Positions 37,176-47,662 are shown, counted from the first letter of the stretch. The stretch is 64,000 nt of DNA from CBDBND01 sp965262665 (GCA_965262665.1 CBDHFR010000004.1:2232001-2296000), one strand, 5' to 3'. Translations and numbers: made by a program. Notes: a model not told the origin generated them from the letters alone.

Positions 37176-40100
37176 CTACGATGATCCGCTGTGACTTAAC
37201 TCCACATCCAAGCCAAGGGATCGCATTTCCTTGACCAGAACGTTGAACGATTCAGGAATACCGGCTTCAAACGTATCGTCGCCGCGGACTATGGCTTCAT
37301 ACACCTTGGTCCGCCCAGACACGTCGTCGGATTTAACCGTTAGCATTTCCTGCAATGTGTAAGCCGCGCCATAGGCTTCTAGTGCCCACACTTCCATCTC
37401 TCCAAAACGCTGACCGCCAAACTGTGCCTTACCGCCAAGCGGCTGTTGGGTGACGAGTGAATACGGACCAATGGAACGGGCGTGGATCTTGTCATCAACC
37501 AGATGATGCAGCTTGAGCATATAGATGTAGCCGACAGTAACTTTTCGATCGAACGGCTCACCGGTGGTTCCATCAAACAATGTCACCTGGCCAGATTTTT
37601 CCAAACCGGCTTTATCAAGCATGTCGACAATGTCTGCTTCGTGAGCGCCGTCAAATACGGGCGTGGCGATGGGCACTCCTCCGCGCATGTTTTCTGCCAA
37701 CTCTATGAGTTCCGGTTCATTCAAGCTCTGTATATCGGTACGGTAATCTTTATCGCCGTATATGTTCTTGAGGAATGAACGAATTTCCTTATCGGATTTG
37801 CGCGAATTGTAGATATCAAGCAGGTCACCGATCTGCACACCGAGACCACGACAGGCCCATCCCAGATGGGTTTCAAGAATCTGACCCACATTCATGCGCG
37901 ACGGCACGCCAAGTGGATTGAGCACGATGTCGGCTTGGGTGCCATCCTCCAGGTAGGGCATGTCTTCAATGGGTACGATTTTTGAAATCACACCTTTGTT
38001 GCCATGCCGACCGGCCATCTTATCGCCAGGCTGCAGTTTACGTTTCACCGCAACAAAGACCTTAACCATCTTGAGAACGCCGGGTGGTAGTTCGTCGCCG
38101 CGCTGCAATTTTTCGACCTTGTCATCGAAACGCTGTTCAATTTGCGCAACGCTGGCTTCGAAGGATTTTTTCAGTTCTTCGACCTCAGCCATGACCTTGT
38201 CATTGGCCACAACGATTTGCCGCTGCAGGCCAGGAGTCAATTCGTCGAGCATTTCCTCAGAGACCATTTTACCGACTGGCAGAGATTTGGGTCCGGAGAC
38301 GATCTTGCGGTGAAGAATAAGTTCCCTAAACCGGCCATTGAATGAGCGCTCCAGGATCGCCTTTTCATCATCACGGTCTTTAGCGAGTTGTTCGATTTCC
38401 ATCCGCTCAATGGCAAGAGCCCGTTCGTCCTTATCGATACCGCGGCGGTTGAATACCCGGACTTCGACGATCGTTCCTGTCGCACCAGGCGGCACCTTGA
38501 GTGATGTGTCTCTGACGTCTGAGGCTTTTTCGCCAAAGATCGCCCGCAATAATTTTTCTTCTGGTGTGACCGGACTTTCACCCTTGGGAGTCACTTTACC
38601 GACCAAGATGTCTCCGGCCGCCACTTCAGCACCGACATATACGATGCCGGCTTCGTCCAGGTTACGTAATGCTTCTTCGCCAACATTCGGAATATCGCGA
38701 GTGATTTCTTCCTGACCCAGCTTGGTGTCCCGAGCCATAATTTCGAATTCCTCGATGTGAATCGAGGTAAATACGTCGTCGCGAACAATCCTCTCGGAGA
38801 TTAGGATCGAGTCTTCGAAGTTGTAGCCATTCCACGGCATGAAGGCGACGAGGACGTTGCGCCCGAGCGCCAACTCTCCCAGCTGCGTCGACGGTCCGTC
38901 GGCGATGATGTCCCCTTTGGCAACAATGTCTCCCACCTTCACCAGTGGCCGTTGGTTGATACAGGTGTTCTGATTGGACCGCTGGAATTTCTGCAATCGA
39001 TAGATATCAACACCAGGGGACGATGAGGACGTCTCTTCGGTCACCCGGACAACGATACGAGTAGCGTCGATTTGCTGAACCACGCCGGACCGATGAGCCG
39101 TAACCGAGGCGCCGGAATCCTGTGCTACCACATCTTCAATGCCGGTTCCCACCAACGGCGCTTCTGCTCGCAAGAGCGGAACCGCTTGACGCTGCATGTT
39201 AGAGCCCATCAAGGCACGGTTGGCGTCATCGTTTTCAAGGAAGGGGATTAATGCCGCGGCCACCGACACCAATTGTTTCGGTGAGACGTCCATGTAGTCG
39301 ATTTCTTCCGGTGGAATGAGAACAAAATCACCGGCGCGGCGACAGTTGATCAAATCTTCTTCGAAACAGCCCGTCTTTTCGCCAATGGGTTCATTGGCTT
39401 GGGCAATGTTGTACCGGCCCTCTTCCATGGCAGACAGGTAAACGACTTCATTGGTGACCTTGCCATTTTTTACTTTGCGGTACGGGCTTTCAATAAAGCC
39501 GTACTTGTTGACCCGGGCAAAGGTGGCCAGACTGTTAATCAAGCCGATGTTCGGACCTTCCGGCGTTTCGATAGGACAGATTCGTCCATAGTGCGTCGGG
39601 TGCACGTCACGGACTTCAAACCCTGCCCGTTCCCGGGTCAGGCCGCCCGGCCCTAATGCAGACAAACGACGCTTGTGCGTGATTTCTGACAATGGATTGG
39701 TCTGGTCCATAAATTGCGACAGCTGGGATGATCCAAAGAATTCTCGAACCGCGGCTGCTGCCGGTTTGGCATTAATTAGGTCGTGCGGCATAACCGTGTC
39801 GATTTCGACGGAACTCATCCGTTCACGGATCGCTCGCTCCATCCGCAGCAGTCCGACCCGGTACTGATTTTCCATCAGTTCCCCGACTGACCGGACCCGA
39901 CGATTGCCGAGGTGGTCGATGTCATCGATTTCGCCGCGGCCGTCTTTGAGTTCGACCAGAACTTTCACGATATTGAGAATGTCGCCCTTGCGCAGAACGC
40001 GGATGGTATCTGGGACATCCTTAGTTTCGAATTCTAACCGCGCGTTCATTTTGACTCGGCCAACGGCAGATAAATCATAGCGCTCGGAGTCGAAGAACAG

Positions 40101-41360
40101 GCCTTTGTACATGGCTTCTGCGGTATCGATCGTCGGCGGTTCGCCAGGCCGCATGACCCGGTAAATATCGACAAGCGCTTCTTCACGGCTGGTGTTTTTG
40201 TCGAGTGCCAGAGTATTACGTATGTACGGCCCAACATTCACATGATCTATGGCCAACAATTCTATAGAAGTGATCTTTGATTCAAGAAATCCTTCTAAAA
40301 CCTCTTCCGTGATCTCGTCACCTGCTTCGGCATAAATTTCACCGGTTTCCATATTGACGATTTCGTTGGCAATAAACTTGCCAATGAGTTCTTCGGTAGA
40401 GATCCGTAACTCTTTGACGCCATCTTTTGTTAACTTAGCGGCAACACGCGTTGAAAGTTTGGCGCCCGCCTCAACTTTTGTTCTGCCGGATTTGGCGTCT
40501 ACCAGATCGAACTGCAGTTTCGTGCCACGTATGCTTTCAGCATCAAAGGCTGTTTTCCAACCTTTTTTGTCGAACGTGTAGGTCTGAGAGTCGTAGAAAT
40601 AGCTGAGAATTTCTTCTGTGCTCATTCCCGTTACTTCGTGGTGTTCGACGGTCTTGCCTTGCTTCGTACGTTGCGCAATTAACTTTTCAGATTCTGCGCT
40701 GTACAGGGAATACAGCAGCGTCGTCACAGGCAGCTTGCGGCGCCTATCGATACGAACATAAACCAGATCTTTGGCGTCGAATTCAAAATCCAGCCATGAC
40801 CCGCGATAGGGAATGACACGAGCTGCAAAAAGAAATTTACCGGATGAATGTGTCTTGCCGCGGTCGTGATCAAAAAACACACCTGGGGATCGGTGCATCT
40901 GCGAGACGATGACACGCTCAGTGCCATTGATGATGAACGTGCCGTTTTCCGTCATCAGCGGCATATCGCCCATGTAGACATCTTGCTCTTTAATATCGCG
41001 TACGGACCTTGCGCCGGTTTCTTCATCCACGTCCCAAACAACCAAACGGAGAGTGACTTTTAAGGGAGCGGAGAATGTCATGCCCCGCTGGCGGCACTCT
41101 TCAACGTCATGCTTCGGTTCTTCGAGTTCGTATGAGACAAACTCCAATTCACCTTTGCCGCTGAAATCTTTTATCGGAAAAACCGACTTAAAGACTTCCT
41201 GTAAACCCGAAACCTCGCGTTCTTCTGCCGTTGCGCCGGTCCGCAGAAACGTATCGTAGGAACTCTTCTGCACCTCGATGAGATTCGGCATTTGCGCTAC
41301 GGACGGGATACGTCCGAAGTTTTTGCGGATCCACTTGCGACCAGTGAATGACTTCGACAT
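37176..41360 (-). CDS. rpoB: RNA polymerase beta subunit
   Basis: 1394 residues, complete. The rifampicin region (FFGSSQLSQFMDQTNPLSEI and THKRRLSALGPGGL) is wild type at the usual resistance positions (Asp516, His526 and Ser531 equivalents). KMAGRHGNKGVISKI (near the active site) and the C-terminal FGEMEVWALEAYGAAYTLQE, which contacts beta', are present. It is 208 bp after rplL; that gap holds a large hairpin. Confidence 0.98.
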   Translation of the reverse strand: MSKSFTGRKWIRKNFGRIPSVAQMPNLIEVQKSSYDTFLRTGATAEEREVSGLQEVFKSVFPIKDFSGKGELEFVSYELEEPKHDVEECRQRGMTFSAPLKVTLRLVVWDVDEETGARSVRDIKEQDVYMGDMPLMTENGTFIINGTERVIVSQMHRSPGVFFDHDRGKTHSSGKFLFAARVIPYRGSWLDFEFDAKDLVYVRIDRRRKLPVTTLLYSLYSAESEKLIAQRTKQGKTVEHHEVTGMSTEEILSYFYDSQTYTFDKKGWKTAFDAESIRGTKLQFDLVDAKSGRTKVEAGAKLSTRVAAKLTKDGVKELRISTEELIGKFIANEIVNMETGEIYAEAGDEITEEVLEGFLESKITSIELLAIDHVNVGPYIRNTLALDKNTSREEALVDIYRVMRPGEPPTIDTAEAMYKGLFFDSERYDLSAVGRVKMNARLEFETKDVPDTIRVLRKGDILNIVKVLVELKDGRGEIDDIDHLGNRRVRSVGELMENQYRVGLLRMERAIRERMSSVEIDTVMPHDLINAKPAAAAVREFFGSSQLSQFMDQTNPLSEITHKRRLSALGPGGLTRERAGFEVRDVHPTHYGRICPIETPEGPNIGLINSLATFARVNKYGFIESPYRKVKNGKVTNEVVYLSAMEEGRYNIAQANEPIGEKTGCFEEDLINCRRAGDFVLIPPEEIDYMDVSPKQLVSVAAALIPFLENDDANRALMGSNMQRQAVPLLRAEAPLVGTGIEDVVAQDSGASVTAHRSGVVQQIDATRIVVRVTEETSSSSPGVDIYRLQKFQRSNQNTCINQRPLVKVGDIVAKGDIIADGPSTQLGELALGRNVLVAFMPWNGYNFEDSILISERIVRDDVFTSIHIEEFEIMARDTKLGQEEITRDIPNVGEEALRNLDEAGIVYVGAEVAAGDILVGKVTPKGESPVTPEEKLLRAIFGEKASDVRDTSLKVPPGATGTIVEVRVFNRRGIDKDERALAIERMEIEQLAKDRDDEKAILERSFNGRFRELILHRKIVSGPKSLPVGKMVSEEMLDELTPGLQRQIVVANDKVMAEVEELKKSFEASVAQIEQRFDDKVEKLQRGDELPPGVLKMVKVFVAVKRKLQPGDKMAGRHGNKGVISKIVPIEDMPYLEDGTQADIVLNPLGVPSRMNVGQILETHLGWACRGLGVQIGDLLDIYNSRKSDKEIRSFLKNIYGDKDYRTDIQSLNEPELIELAENMRGGVPIATPVFDGAHEADIVDMLDKAGLEKSGQVTLFDGTTGEPFDRKVTVGYIYMLKLHHLVDDKIHARSIGPYSLVTQQPLGGKAQFGGQRFGEMEVWALEAYGAAYTLQEMLTVKSDDVSGRTKVYEAIVRGDDTFEAGIPESFNVLVKEMRSLGLDVELSHSGSS

Positions 41361-41511
41361 GAGCGATCCTCGCTATATTTAGAGTGCCGCACATAGTGCG
41401 CAGCAACTTTGATCTACTTTTTCAACGCGATGGTGGCAGAGTCTTGGTTGGCCTCTGTCGTCATCGTGCCGTTTATTCAAATCCCAGACAGAACAGCCCA
41501 GGCATAGGTGC

Positions 41512-41541
41512 GGGAGGCGAAATGGTTACGCTTCGCCTCCC
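41512..41541 (-). promoter_or_regulatory. perfect hairpin in the rplL-rpoB spacer (attenuator/processing site)
   Basis: GGGAGGCGAA (41512-41521) and TTCGCCTCCC (41532-41541) form a perfect 10-bp stem with a 10-nt loop, starting 27 bp past the rplL stop. No T-run follows, so it is not a simple terminator. In Escherichia coli the same spacer holds a partial terminator and an RNase III cleavage site that set the ratio of L7/L12 to polymerase; I infer a similar role. Confidence 0.7.
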
Positions 41542-41568
41542 TACCCGAACAGGTAACAGGTGCTCGAA

Positions 41569-41946
41569 TTACTTGAGCTCCACAGTCGCACCAACCTCTT
41601 CAAGCTTCTTCTTAAGCTCTTCGGCTTCATCTTTTGGCGCACCTTCCTTGACAACCTTGGGCGCACCTTCGACCAGATCTTTCGCTTCCTTAAGTCCAAG
41701 GCCGGTGATCGCCCGGACTTCTTTAATGACATTGATCTTTTTGTCTCCCACAGCAGCAAGAATGACGTCGAAATCGGTCTTTTCTTCTACTGCTTCACCA
41801 CCGGCGGCGGTACCACCGGCAGCGGCAACGGCGACAGGTGCTGCGGCAGAAACGCCCCATTTGTCTTCGAGTAATTTCGACAGTTCAGCCGCCTCAAGAA
41901 CGGTGAGGCTAGACAGATCGTCTACGAGTTTTTCTAAATTAGCCAT
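41569..41946 (-). CDS. rplL: 50S ribosomal protein L7/L12
   Basis: 125 residues, the multi-copy stalk protein that recruits translation GTPases. An N-terminal dimerisation helix (LVDDLSSLTVLEAAELSKLL), an Ala/Gly-rich hinge (about 35-52) and a C-terminal domain with EKTDFDVILAAVGDKKINVI and GLGLKEAKDLVEGAPKVVKE are clear. It is 48 bp after rplJ. Confidence 0.98.
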   Translation of the reverse strand: MANLEKLVDDLSSLTVLEAAELSKLLEDKWGVSAAAPVAVAAAGGTAAGGEAVEEKTDFDVILAAVGDKKINVIKEVRAITGLGLKEAKDLVEGAPKVVKEGAPKDEAEELKKKLEEVGATVELK

Positions 41947-41994
41947 TGATTGGCACTCCTATTGGGTTCGAATGGTTATCGATACGGTTCAGCA

Positions 41995-42513
41995 TCAGGC
42001 GGCTTCGCCCTGCTCGGCTTTGGCATTGAGAACGCGGGCTAATTGTCCCGCCGGAGCTTGGAGCACCACAGCGATCCGTGTTGCCGGCGTTGAAATCATG
42101 CCGACAATCATGGCGCGGAGTTCATCCAAGGACGGCAACTTCGCCAAGGCATCGACCTGTGTCTGGTCCATGGCCTCTCCGTCCAGAGATCCGCCAAGGA
42201 TCACCAGATTCTCATTGTCCTTCGCAAAATTCGCGCAAACTTTTGCGGCTGCCACCGGATCTTCGGAAAATGCTATTGCCGTTGGACCAGTGAATAGTTC
42301 GCTCAAGCCTTCGAATTTCGTTCCAGCGAGGGCAAGACGCGTGAGCCGGTTTTTTGTGACACGGAATCCAGCGCCCGCTTCACGAGCCTTGCCACGCAGG
42401 TCCTCCATTTGCGCTACGGTCAACCCTTTGTAATGGGTGACTGCAACGAAAGTTTGGTCCTTGAGCAAGGTGTTCAGCGAGGACACTAAATCCTGCTTCT
42501 GCTCTCGGTTCAC
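41995..42513 (-). CDS. rplJ: 50S ribosomal protein L10
   Basis: 172 residues from a GTG at 42513 (VNREQKQDLVSSLNTLLKD), with GGAG 8 nt upstream; homologues begin at this point. The open frame continues 53 codons upstream through the leader but without similarity. L10 anchors the L7/L12 dimers through its C-terminal helix (VLQAPAGQLARVLNAKAEQ). FVAVTHYKGLTVAQMEDLR and FRVTKNRL are typical. Confidence 0.93.
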   Translation of the reverse strand: MNREQKQDLVSSLNTLLKDQTFVAVTHYKGLTVAQMEDLRGKAREAGAGFRVTKNRLTRLALAGTKFEGLSELFTGPTAIAFSEDPVAAAKVCANFAKDNENLVILGGSLDGEAMDQTQVDALAKLPSLDELRAMIVGMISTPATRIAVVLQAPAGQLARVLNAKAEQGEAA

Positions 42514-42809
42514 ATTCGTCTCCGCTTCAATTGTTTTGATCGACCGAAGCCTTTCAAAACCGGTTGCACTTGATGCCGGCCAAACCAAATCAACAGACCG
42601 ACACCGCTTAAGTCCTGCCCCAGAAGTGCCGATCCACCGCTGGACCACGTATGAACCGTAACGGCCATCCACTCCGTCTATGATGGCGGTGTTTCACCAT
42701 TAAGTCCGTTGGTTACCCAAACGAACACCACCAGTCTCGGACAGGGTGCGGGACCCGAAAGTCCCGCCTCCCGGGCGGCCGTTACCGGTCGCACCCGAAG
42801 CCTCAAACG
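42514..42809 (-). promoter_or_regulatory. L10 leader region between rplA and rplJ
   Basis: 296 bp on the minus strand. A perfect 7-bp hairpin (GCGGGAC, loop CCGAAA, GTCCCGC at 42748-42767) lies near its start. In bacteria this leader normally folds into the L10(L12)4-binding structure that represses rplJ-rplL translation when the stalk complex is in excess. Position and size fit, but I have not matched the kink-turn consensus by covariance. Confidence 0.55.
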
Positions 42810-43508
42810 TCAGCTCGCGACCGCGTCGCTGACGGTTATCTTTAAGCCCGGCCCCATTGTGGAGCTGAGCGAAATCTTCTTTACATACGTTCTCTTTGCA
42901 CCGGCCGGTTTCGCTTTCATGATTGCACCTACAAATGCGCGCACATTTTCGTTGAGCTGCTGCTCGCTAAAGCTGGCTTTACCAACGCCGGCATGAACGA
43001 TCCCAGCTTTTTCAACCCGGAACTGGACTTCGCCGGCTTTGGCGTTCTTCACCGCGGTTTCCACATCCGGGGTCACGGTGCCGAGCTTGGGGTTAGGCAT
43101 CAAGCCACGGGGTCCCAATACCTTGCCGAGCTTACCGACCACACCCATCATGTCTGGCGTTGCGATCACGCGGTCGAAGTCCATGGTCCCGCCTTGGATT
43201 TTTGCCGCTAAATCATCCGCTCCGACGATATCGGCGCCAGCAGCTTTAGCGGCGTCCGCTTTGTCACCTTTGGCAAAGACGGCAACGCGCATGCTTTTGC
43301 CCGAACCATGCGGTAACGCGACGACACCGCGGACGTTTTGGTCAGCATGCCGTGGGTCAACACCAAGATTCATCGACACTTCGATGGTTTCATCGAATTT
43401 CGCGGTGGCTTTTTCCTTAATCATTTTCACGGCATCGTCGACCGAGTACGCCGTTTCGCGATCAATGCTTTCGTAGCCGTTGGTCAGCCGTTTTCCCTTT
43501 TTAGCCAT
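42810..43508 (-). CDS. rplA: 50S ribosomal protein L1
   Basis: 232 residues; the mobile stalk that guides E-site tRNA out and, in Escherichia coli, represses the rplK-rplA mRNA. VALPHGSGKSMRVAVFAKGD, DRVIATPDMMGVVGKLGKVL and GPRGLMPNPKLGTVTPDV are diagnostic. It is encoded 5 bp after rplK. Confidence 0.98.
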   Translation of the reverse strand: MAKKGKRLTNGYESIDRETAYSVDDAVKMIKEKATAKFDETIEVSMNLGVDPRHADQNVRGVVALPHGSGKSMRVAVFAKGDKADAAKAAGADIVGADDLAAKIQGGTMDFDRVIATPDMMGVVGKLGKVLGPRGLMPNPKLGTVTPDVETAVKNAKAGEVQFRVEKAGIVHAGVGKASFSEQQLNENVRAFVGAIMKAKPAGAKRTYVKKISLSSTMGPGLKITVSDAVAS

Positions 43509-43513
43509 GATCT

Positions 43514-43942
43514 TTACTCCAAAACCTCAAAGCCCATGGATCGGGCTGAGCCTTCGACTTGCAACATGGCAGACTCAATTGTTGCGCAGTTAAGATCGGG
43601 CATTTTCTTTTCTGCAATGTCCCGCACTTGAACTTTGGTCACCGAACCTGAGATTTCCCGACCTGGTTCCCCGCTGCCTTTCTTTTTCTTGGCCGCTTTG
43701 ATGAGGAAGTAACTGGTCGGCGGTGTCTTGGTAATAAACGAGAACGAACGATCCGCGTACACGTTGATGGTTGTCGGGATTGGTACACCCTGCTCCATCT
43801 GCTGTGTCGCAGCGTTAAAGGCTTTGCAAAACTCCATAATATTGACGCCACGCTGGCCAAGCGCCGGCCCAACGGGGGGCGACGGATTGGCTTGACCGGC
43901 AGCAATTTGAAGTTTGATGTATCCGTCAATCTTCTTTGCCAT
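43514..43942 (-). CDS. rplK: 50S ribosomal protein L11
   Basis: 142 residues. L11 binds the GTPase-associated centre and is needed for RelA activation. KLQIAAGQANPSPPVGPALG with the Pro-rich thiostrepton-site helix and KTPPTSYFLIKAAKKKKGSG are diagnostic. It is 96 bp after nusG; that gap holds a hairpin. Confidence 0.98.
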   Translation of the reverse strand: MAKKIDGYIKLQIAAGQANPSPPVGPALGQRGVNIMEFCKAFNAATQQMEQGVPIPTTINVYADRSFSFITKTPPTSYFLIKAAKKKKGSGEPGREISGSVTKVQVRDIAEKKMPDLNCATIESAMLQVEGSARSMGFEVLE

Positions 43943-44000
43943 GTTTCACCTCAGCATATGCGCCGATATACCCTCCAGCGCGCCGGGTCCGCGGTACGGC

Positions 44001-44020
44001 TCTCCGAGGACTTTCGGAGA
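44001..44020 (-). promoter_or_regulatory. hairpin in the rplK leader (candidate L1-binding site)
   Basis: TCTCCGA (44001-44007) pairs perfectly with TCGGAGA (44014-44020) around a 6-nt loop, 58 bp before the rplK start on the minus strand. In Escherichia coli L1 binds a leader hairpin upstream of rplK that mimics its rRNA site. Position fits; sequence similarity to the L1 rRNA site was not established. Confidence 0.45.
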
Positions 44021-44038
44021 CCACCTCCCGCAGAAGGA

Positions 44039-44569
44039 CTAAAGTTTTTCGACCTGGCTGTATTCCAGCTCGACCGGTGTGGACCGGCCGAAAATGGAAA
44101 CCGAAACTTTGAGCCTGGCCTTTTCCTCGTCGATTTCTTCCACCAACCCGTTGAACGAGGAAAACGGGCCGTCACTAACGCGAACTTGCTCACCGACTTC
44201 GAACACCACGGATGGCTTGGGACGTTCAATTCCCTCTTGGACCTGGCGCATGATCTGCTCAGCCTCGGCCTGGGAAATGGGCGACGGTTTGCCTTGCGCG
44301 TCTAGAAATCCGGTGACCTTTGGCGTGTTCTTGACCAGGTGCCAGCTTTCATCGGTCAGATCCATTCTGATCAGGACATAACCTGGAAAAAACTTGCGCT
44401 CGGCGTTGACCTTGGCTCCGCGGCGCATTTCCACAACTTCTTCGGTCGGGACTAAGACTTCCTCGATCTGCTGTTCCATCCCTTGTTGCTGAGCTTGTTC
44501 GCGGATTGATTGAGCAACTTTGCTCTCAAACCCCGAATAAACGTGCAGCACATACCATTTAGCGGCCAT
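44039..44569 (-). CDS. nusG: transcription elongation/antitermination factor NusG
   Basis: 176 residues. An N-terminal NGN domain (KWYVLHVYSGFESKVAQSIR, FFPGYVLIRMDLTDESWHLV) that binds RNA polymerase is followed by a C-terminal KOW domain (GEQVRVSDGPFSSFNGLVEE) that contacts Rho or S10. It is 12 bp after secE. Confidence 0.98.
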   Translation of the reverse strand: MAAKWYVLHVYSGFESKVAQSIREQAQQQGMEQQIEEVLVPTEEVVEMRRGAKVNAERKFFPGYVLIRMDLTDESWHLVKNTPKVTGFLDAQGKPSPISQAEAEQIMRQVQEGIERPKPSVVFEVGEQVRVSDGPFSSFNGLVEEIDEEKARLKVSVSIFGRSTPVELEYSQVEKL

Positions 44570-44581
44570 TACAATGGTTCC

Positions 44582-44770
44582 TCACCCGAACAACAGGGCC
44601 ATACCGGCACTGAGGATCCGGTCGACAATCATGAAGAAGACGCCGAAAAACAGACAAAACACGAATACGGAAATCACCGCGACAATAGTGTCGCGGCGAC
44701 TTGCCCACGTCACTTTCGAGATTTCTTGGCGCACTTCGCGTACGAACTGACCTGGAGTAGGATTAGCCAT
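44582..44770 (-). CDS. secE: Sec translocon subunit SecE
   Basis: 62 residues, the short single-helix form. An amphipathic helix with the EVRQEISKVTWASRRDTI clamp motif precedes one membrane helix (about 28-50). It stabilises SecY. It is encoded 12 bp before nusG, and the tRNA-Trp gene lies 115 bp upstream. Confidence 0.96.
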   Translation of the reverse strand: MANPTPGQFVREVRQEISKVTWASRRDTIVAVISVFVFCLFFGVFFMIVDRILSAGMALLFG

Positions 44771-44885
44771 TGTCTATTGTGATTCCGACGCCGTAGACCG
44801 AAACAGTTTCCGCACCATGCGCGTCGAGGTCAGACCAAGAACCGTCAAACTCAGGTATCAAGAGAATCAGCTAGGGCTTGAAATG

Positions 44886-44961
44886 TGGCAGGGGTGATAG
44901 GACTCGAACCTACAGCCCCCGGTTTTGGAGACCGGTGCTCTACCAATTGAGCTACACCCCT
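44886..44961 (-). tRNA. tRNA-Trp (anticodon CCA)
   Basis: A 76-nt cloverleaf including an encoded 3' CCA. The acceptor stem pairs AGGGGTG with CACCCCT, the T arm contains GGTTCGAGTCC, and the anticodon loop reads CTCCAAA, giving CCA. It sits between tuf and secE as part of the tRNA-Tyr/Gly/tuf/Trp/secE/nusG transcript, a common alphaproteobacterial order. Confidence 0.97.
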
Positions 44962-45207
44962 ATAAAAGTGGCCGCCTTTAAAACCGATGCCTTCCAGCCT
45001 TGTTCATGCTGCAAAAGCCGCTGAATCTAACTAAAGTCTTGATATAGTTGACGTAATTTCGTTCTGGTCGTCGCCGCGGGCGCAAAAAAACACGTCCGGT
45101 CGACACAGTGGCGCCGACCGGATGGTGGTCTATAGCGCGCCCGGCCAAGGGAAATCAAGGGTTTTTCGTGTCCTCGCTGCCCTTTTCGAGCAGTTTTCAT
45201 CAGCGCC

Positions 45208-46398
<1,191 letters not shown>

Positions 46399-46478
46399 GG
46401 CCTTTCTTACCTCTTCAGGCTTTGATCTAGGTTTGCGCCGTTCCCCAGGTGCGGTTTGCCCACTATGGACTAGAGTGA

Positions 46479-46552
46479 TGGAGCGGGTGGACGGGATCGA
46501 ACCGACATAACCAGCTTGGAAGGCTGGGGCTCTACCATTGAGCTACACCCGC
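46479..46552 (-). tRNA. tRNA-Gly (anticodon TCC)
   Basis: A 74-nt cloverleaf with encoded CCA. The acceptor begins GCGGGTG, the D arm is TAGCTCAATGGTAGAGC, the anticodon loop is CTTCCAA, and the T arm contains GGTTCGATCCC. It is 41 bp downstream of tRNA-Tyr and 80 bp upstream of tuf. Confidence 0.97.
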
Positions 46553-46593
46553 ACGCTATAACCGTGCACCCGCTACCGAGACTCAGAAATCGG

Positions 46594-46678
46594 TGGTGGA
46601 GGGGGTAGGATTCGAACCTACGTACGCTACGCGGCCAGATTTACAGTCTGGTGCCTTTAACCACTCGGCCACCCCTCC
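46594..46678 (-). tRNA. tRNA-Tyr (anticodon GTA)
   Basis: An 85-nt class II tRNA with a long variable arm and encoded CCA. The acceptor stem is GGAGGGG with CCCCTCC, the anticodon loop is CTGTAAA, and the T arm contains GGTTCGAATCC. It is the first gene of the tRNA-tuf transcript. Confidence 0.97.
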
Positions 46679-46712
46679 GAATTCCAAGGCTGGCCTTGGT
46701 TGCGGGGGCATC

Positions 46713-46741
46713 CAGGTATGAATTTTGGGTGATCTTGTCAA
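46713..46741 (-). promoter_or_regulatory. promoter of the tRNA-Tyr/Gly/tuf/Trp/secE/nusG unit
   Basis: On the minus strand a consensus -35 TTGACA (46736-46741), a 17-bp spacer and TACCTG (46713-46718) are followed by a GC-rich stretch. The start would lie about 28 bp before tRNA-Tyr. The -35 is perfect and the -10 is weak, so this is a moderately supported call. Confidence 0.55.
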
Positions 46742-46786
46742 CTTTTAAACCTGGATTCGGACATTGATCCTATTGGTGAAAACTCA

Positions 46787-47623
46787 GTGTCAAAATTACA
46801 TCCAGATAAAAATAAGAAACATCGTAATCGCGGGACCAGCATTAGGCGCAGGGACAAGACGATAAATAGTCAACCACAATCACCCAAATCGTCTTCGACG
46901 CTGTGGCTTTATGGTGTTCATGCCGTCCGTGCCGCGCTTGAAAATCCCAACCGTCGTATAGACCGATTAGTGGCAACGCCAGAAGCGTTGAAACGATTGG
47001 GTTCCTTAACTAACGCTCAGCATCAAATGAGGAACGTCGAAACGGTGACACGGACTGATATCGATGAAGTGATTGGGCCGAATAAAGTGCACCAAGGGCT
47101 GGCATTGCAGGTAGCCCCGTTGGCAACATTGGATTTAGCTGAAATTCTAGACCGGCTCAGCGAGACAGAACCGGCATTGTTCATCGTGCTGGACCAGATA
47201 ACAGATCCCCATAACGTCGGAGCCATACTCCGCTCGGCTGCGGCATTTGGCGCTCAAGCACTCATCACCACCCGTCACAACGCCCCAGAAGAAACGGGGG
47301 CATTGGCCAAGTCCGCATGCGGCGCCATGGAAAGCACACCGCTTCTTCACGTCACAAATCTTAAGCGAGCATTCAAAGACTGCCAGCCCTACGGGTTTTG
47401 GAGTGTTGCGCTGGATGCCAGTGCCAATGACACTTTGGATCAGTTAGACTTGCCTCCGAGATGCATCATGGTTTTTGGTGCTGAAGGAAAGGGCATCAGG
47501 CCAGGGGTTCGGCAAAATTGCGACTTTGAGGCACGTCTGCCGATTACAAAAGCCGCGGAAAGCTTAAATGTCTCAAATGCAGCCGCTATATCCATGTATG
47601 AATGGCGTCGACGCAAGCATTGA
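46787..47623 (+). CDS. rlmB: 23S rRNA 2'-O-methyltransferase RlmB (SpoU family)
   Basis: 278 residues; expected to methylate the ribose of G2251 in 23S rRNA. The substrate-binding N-domain (LWLYGVHAVRAALENPNRR) leads to the trefoil-knot SPOUT domain with motif 1 LDQITDPHNVGAILRSAAAF, motif 2 MVFGAEGKGIR and motif 3 ESLNVSNAAAISMYEW. The start is a GTG at 46787 and gives a basic N-terminal extension of about 38 residues. It is divergent from the tRNA-tuf unit and 88 bp upstream of tRNA-Thr. TrmH is the main alternative, but the N-domain favours RlmB. Confidence 0.88.
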   Translation: MSKLHPDKNKKHRNRGTSIRRRDKTINSQPQSPKSSSTLWLYGVHAVRAALENPNRRIDRLVATPEALKRLGSLTNAQHQMRNVETVTRTDIDEVIGPNKVHQGLALQVAPLATLDLAEILDRLSETEPALFIVLDQITDPHNVGAILRSAAAFGAQALITTRHNAPEETGALAKSACGAMESTPLLHVTNLKRAFKDCQPYGFWSVALDASANDTLDQLDLPPRCIMVFGAEGKGIRPGVRQNCDFEARLPITKAAESLNVSNAAAISMYEWRRRKH

Positions 47624-47662
47624 CCGAAGAAAATACGTTAAAATGAATGCCTCTTGCCTCTC

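Noticed and set aside
39660..39760. Possible rifampicin-resistance change in rpoB (Thr in DQTNPLSE)
   Set aside because: This position varies naturally, and the main resistance residues are wild type.
32861..41360. Many long plus-strand open frames opposite rpoB and rpoC
   Set aside because: They are antisense shadows of strongly conserved genes with no ribosome sites or similarity of their own.
42514..42672. 53-codon N-terminal extension of L10
   Set aside because: Family members begin at the GTG at 42513, and the extension lies in the regulatory leader.
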